This document shows positions 59,932-64,000 of a stretch of DNA of 64,000 nucleotides, piece after piece (within the stretch, counting starts at the first letter, position 1; each line of letters starts with the position of its first letter). Source of the stretch: Rosenbergiella nectarea. GTDB taxonomy: Bacteria > Pseudomonadota > Gammaproteobacteria > Enterobacterales > Enterobacteriaceae. Under the pieces are notes generated by a model. It had not been told where the DNA came from and ran no database searches. It saw only the letters and a list, made by a program, of their open reading frames with translations. Location of the stretch: positions 1 to 64,000 of the forward strand of contig NZ_FOGC01000010.1 in assembly GCF_900111105.1 (NCBI RefSeq), written 5' to 3'. A program made the translations under genes and the position numbers.

Positions 59932-60789
59932 CTACGCTTCGATAGCAACTCGTAGCTTTTTCATCGCATTTTTTTCAAGTTGGCGGACACGTTCTGCCGA
60001 AACGCCATATTGATCAGCTAACTCTTGTAGGGTGATCTTGTTATCGTCGTCCAACCAGCGAGCACGAATGATATTTTGGCTACGCTCATCAAGCGTCATC
60101 ATCGCATCACTCAGTTTATCGGCTGCGTGCGAATCCCAGTTATCTTCCTCAATACCGTCCGCAAAGTCAGAGGTTTTGTCTTGAAGATATAGTACTGGTG
60201 CCTGCGACTTACCTTCTGCGTTATCGTCATCAGAAGTGAGGTCGAACGTCATATCCTGAGCGGCCATCCGAGATTCCATCTCACGCACATCCTTGCTACT
60301 TACCCCTAACTCGCGTGCAACCATTTCAACTTCGTCTTGGTTGAACCAACCGAGACGTTGTTTGGTTTTACGTAAGTTAAAGAATAACTTGCGTTGTGCT
60401 TTGGTGGTCGCAACTTTAACAATACGCCAGTTACGTAACACGTATTCGTGGATTTCCGCCTTGATCCAGTGCACTGCGAAGGACACTAGCCTTACACCAA
60501 CCTCTGGATTGAAGCGACGTACGGCTTTCATTAAACCAATGTTACCTTCCTGGATAAGATCAGCCTGAGGCAGACCATAACCAGAATAGTTACGAGCAAT
60601 GTGAACCACAAACCGCAGATGTGACAGGATCAGCTTTTTTGCTGCATCCAGATCAGACTGGTAATGCAGCCGTTCTGCTAATGCTTTTTCCTCTTCGGCC
60701 GACAGCATCGGACAGCCGTTGGCAGCTCGGACGTAAGCATCCAGATTACCTAAAGGAGCAATAGCTAAAGCTTGCATTTCGTTGGTCAT
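59932..60789 (-). CDS. rpoH: Heat-shock sigma factor RpoH (sigma-32)
   Basis: RpoH directs transcription of heat-shock genes. The 285-residue protein has sigma region 2 ([40 protein letters not shown]), the RpoH box region ([20 protein letters not shown]) that contacts core and is used for turnover control, and region 4 with [20 protein letters not shown]. The upstream 223 bases hold a sigma-E-like promoter with a DnaA box, as in E. coli. In E. coli livJ follows; here only a ugpC remnant does. Confidence 0.98.
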   Translation of the reverse strand: MTNEMQALAIAPLGNLDAYVRAANGCPMLSAEEEKALAERLHYQSDLDAAKKLILSHLRFVVHIARNYSGYGLPQADLIQEGNIGLMKAVRRFNPEVGVRLVSFAVHWIKAEIHEYVLRNWRIVKVATTKAQRKLFFNLRKTKQRLGWFNQDEVEMVARELGVSSKDVREMESRMAAQDMTFDLTSDDDNAEGKSQAPVLYLQDKTSDFADGIEEDNWDSHAADKLSDAMMTLDERSQNIIRARWLDDDNKITLQELADQYGVSAERVRQLEKNAMKKLRVAIEA

Positions 60790-60886
60790 TCAAACCCTCT
60801 CAATTAATTATGCTGCTCGTCCTTAAACAGACTTATACCCTAACGCTAGCGTTGGTTTATCACCCTAAACAACTGGTGCTATAGGA

Positions 60887-60913
60887 TTAGAACATAAACT
60901 TATCCACAGGTTC
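60887..60913 (-). promoter_or_regulatory. Sigma-E-type rpoH promoter (P3-like)
   Basis: On the minus strand GAACCT (60908-60913) and TCTAA (60887-60891) are 16 bases apart. This arrangement resembles the E. coli rpoH P3 promoter, which is used by sigma-E at very high temperature. Confidence 0.65.
60900..60908 (+). promoter_or_regulatory. DnaA box in the rpoH promoter
   Basis: TTATCCACA is a perfect DnaA box. It overlaps the spacer and -35 of the P3-like promoter. DnaA binding at the rpoH promoter region is established in E. coli. Confidence 0.75.
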
Positions 60914-61012
60914 ATTGTTATTGTGAATAATTTATTCTAGCGTTCATCCCTGTAATGCCAACAAAGTCGGCCTGATAACAAAGAATAGTATAACAAAAAA
61001 TATTTCTGTGCG

Positions 61013-62011
61013 TTAATCCGGTGTAAAACGACGTAAATGCTGTACAGTCGCTAACCATGCGGCTAACCAGCCTATCATCGCTGAAACCAATAACAGTAAC
61101 AGCGCTTCATCCCAAGAGAAGCCTGAAAGATCAAATGAGGCGCTAAAGACCGATGCGACATGCGATACTACCGACTCTAAACGGAATACTAGGATCTCAG
61201 AGAAAATGAGTGAAAGGAATGCGCCGCTAAGGCCGAGCATTGCCCCACCGTATACAAAAGGTCTTAAGATAAAACCGTCGGTAGCACCAATCAGTTTTTG
61301 AACATTTATCGTATCGCGGCGAGAGAAAATACTTAATCTCACACTATTACCGATAACCAAGAAGACAGCAACGACCATCAGCATACCGATCATTAAAGCG
61401 ACATGTCCTGCTAATCCAGTCAATGCAGAGAGCCGAGCAAACCAACTGTCATCCATGCGTACTTCGTCGATACCGTTCATTTTGGTAATACGATCACGCA
61501 GCGTATTCATCGTGTCAGCATTCTGAAAATCGAGCTTAGGCGCGACCACGGCAACTGCAGGCAGTGGATTCTGCTCTAGCATATCCATCGCCCCACCAAA
61601 CCCCGACCAATTCCGAAACTCACTTAAACTTTCTTCACGAGAGAGATAGTCAACGTGCTGCACGCCTTCCAATTGCTTGAGTTGCTGGGTCACGTTCTCT
61701 GCAGCATTATCGTCAAGTGTTTTGGAGAGATAAACGGTAAGCTGAGGAGCTGGATACCATTGCTTGGCCGCTTGGTCGACGTTTTTCCATACGATATAAC
61801 AGACGCTGGGTAACGTTAACGAAATAGCAATCACGGTGACAGTTAATAGTGTTGCCAAGGGCTGACGTAGCATATCCGCCAGCATCCCGCGCCAAGCATA
61901 ATGTAACTGCTCTTGCCAACCCCCACGCAATGCCCGCTGCTTAGACACTTTCTTTTGTTTGGGTGCTCCCGGTTTTTTCAGGCGCTTATTTAACTTATTA
62001 ACCGCTTTCAT
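61013..62011 (-). CDS. ftsX: Cell division protein FtsX
   Basis: FtsX is the membrane subunit of the FtsEX complex, which recruits EnvC and activates septal amidases. The 332-residue protein has a basic cytosolic N-terminus, four membrane helices (about 52-74, 200-225, 250-275, 300-322) and a periplasmic domain between the first two (about 75-195; [20 protein letters not shown]). The N-terminus is about 20 residues shorter than in E. coli. It overlaps ftsE by four bases. Confidence 0.96.
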   Translation of the reverse strand: MKAVNKLNKRLKKPGAPKQKKVSKQRALRGGWQEQLHYAWRGMLADMLRQPLATLLTVTVIAISLTLPSVCYIVWKNVDQAAKQWYPAPQLTVYLSKTLDDNAAENVTQQLKQLEGVQHVDYLSREESLSEFRNWSGFGGAMDMLEQNPLPAVAVVAPKLDFQNADTMNTLRDRITKMNGIDEVRMDDSWFARLSALTGLAGHVALMIGMLMVVAVFLVIGNSVRLSIFSRRDTINVQKLIGATDGFILRPFVYGGAMLGLSGAFLSLIFSEILVFRLESVVSHVASVFSASFDLSGFSWDEALLLLLVSAMIGWLAAWLATVQHLRRFTPD

Positions 62012-62670
62012 TCCCCGCCCCTGTATAACCGGCCTTGGTTAAGATTCATCACGTTATAGTTACGTCGTGCGATAAGTGAAATATCATGCGTCGCCATCAA
62101 TACCGTCACGCCTACCCGGTTAAATTCTTCGAATAGACGCAAGATATCTTCTGATAGCGCATGATCTAGGTTACCCGTTGGTTCATCCGCTAGCAGCAAT
62201 GCTGGTTTATTGACTACCGCACGAGCAATACCAACACGTTGTTGTTCACCACCAGAGAGTTGAATCGGATAGTTTCTCGCCTTATCTAATAACCCAACTT
62301 TATCGAGGGCTGCGGAGACTCTACGTCGAATATCTTCTTCACTGGCTCCAGAAATGATAAGTGGAATAGCGATATTGTCGTACACCGTCCGATCCATGAG
62401 CAGGTGGTGATCCTGAAAGATCATCCCTATTTGACGACGCAAGAACGGGATTTCACTGTTTTTAAGACGGGTGATGTTGTGCCCACTAAACCATATTTGT
62501 CCGGCACTTGGCCGTTCAATGCCACAGATCAGCTTCAGTAATGTACTTTTGCCCGCACCTGAATGTCCGGTGAGGAATGCCATTTCTCCTTGGCGTAAAT
62601 GAAAATCCACGCCCTGAAGGGCCTGACGCCCTCCTAAATAAGCTTTACTGACCTCATCAAAGCGAATCAT
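62008..62670 (-). CDS. ftsE: Cell division ATP-binding protein FtsE
   Basis: FtsE is the ATPase of FtsEX; ATP hydrolysis drives EnvC-dependent amidase activation at the septum. The 220-residue ABC protein has Walker [10 protein letters not shown], signature LSGGEQQR and Walker [13 protein letters not shown]. It starts four bases after the ftsY stop and overlaps ftsX, as in the usual ftsYEX operon. Confidence 0.97.
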   Translation of the reverse strand: MIRFDEVSKAYLGGRQALQGVDFHLRQGEMAFLTGHSGAGKSTLLKLICGIERPSAGQIWFSGHNITRLKNSEIPFLRRQIGMIFQDHHLLMDRTVYDNIAIPLIISGASEEDIRRRVSAALDKVGLLDKARNYPIQLSGGEQQRVGIARAVVNKPALLLADEPTGNLDHALSEDILRLFEEFNRVGVTVLMATHDISLIARRNYNVMNLNQGRLYRGGE

Positions 62671-62674
62671 TCCA

Positions 62675-64000
<1,326 letters not shown>

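Overview
The window is an unbroken stretch of enterobacterial core chromosome. Gene content and order follow the Escherichia coli K-12 segment that runs from tufA (str operon) to ftsY: tuf-fusA-rpsG-rpsL-tusBCD-yheO-fkpA-slyX-slyD-yheV-kefBG-yheS-yheTU-prkB-yhfA-crp-yhfK-argD-pabA-ppiA-tsgA-trpS-gph-rpe-dam-damX-aroBK-hofQPONM-mrcA-nudE-igaA-hslRO-pckA-envZ-ompR-greB-yhgF-bioH-gntX-nfuA-glpRGE-glpD-asd-yhgN-gntUKR-yhhW-ryhB-yhhA-ugpQ-rpoH-ftsXEY. CRP, RpsL and the RyhB core are almost identical to the E. coli versions. The host is therefore a member of Enterobacterales. The moderate GC content and the many absent loci suggest a streamlined lineage such as a nectar- or insect-associated Erwiniaceae, but that genus-level placement is a guess. 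I see no rRNA, tRNA, insertion sequence, prophage, integrase or CRISPR array.

Layout. 1-5200: translation genes (EF-Tu, EF-G, S7, S12) and the tRNA 2-thiolation relay TusBCD with the regulator YheO. 5300-10100: peptidyl-prolyl isomerases FkpA and SlyD, and the KefBG glutathione-gated K+ efflux system. 10100-18400: ABC-F protein YheS, an extra LysE-family exporter, YheT/YheU, PrkB, YhfA, CRP and YhfK. 18400-28500: ArgD with a clear ArgR operator, PabA, PpiA, TsgA, then the trpS-gph-rpe-dam-damX-aroB-aroK superoperon. 28800-35500: the hofMNOPQ DNA-uptake cluster, PBP1A and NudE. 35800-46250: IgaA, HslR/Hsp33, PckA, EnvZ/OmpR, GreB and Tex-like YhgF. 46290-52500: an ABM-domain protein, BioH, GntX, NfuA and the glycerol-3-phosphate genes. 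52500-58300: Asd, YhgN, the gluconate genes and pirin YhhW. 58370-60800: the iron-stress sRNA RyhB with its Fur box, YhhA, UgpQ, a ugpC remnant and RpoH. 61000-64000: FtsX, FtsE and 5'-truncated FtsY.

Most notable points. (1) GlpG keeps the rhomboid serine (Ser201) but has Tyr254 in place of the catalytic His and Gln150 in place of the oxyanion-side His, so it looks like a natural pseudoprotease. (2) ftsY carries 26 perfect tandem copies of a CTCTGG hexamer, encoding a long Glu-Pro rod in the SRP receptor; copy number could vary without breaking the frame. (3) A fragment of ugpC marks the junction of a deletion that removed the ugpBAE and liv region. (4) Compared with E. coli, the glg, mal/gntT/rtc, nir/cysG, feo, fic and ggt loci are absent at their usual places, which points to stepwise loss. 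(5) Regulatory DNA is readable: ArgR boxes before argD, tandem GlpR operators before glpD, a GntR operator before gntK, a sigma-E-like rpoH promoter with an embedded DnaA box, and a Fur-controlled ryhB promoter. I found no unknown multi-gene system; the strongest novelty candidates are the GlpG substitutions and the FtsY repeat.
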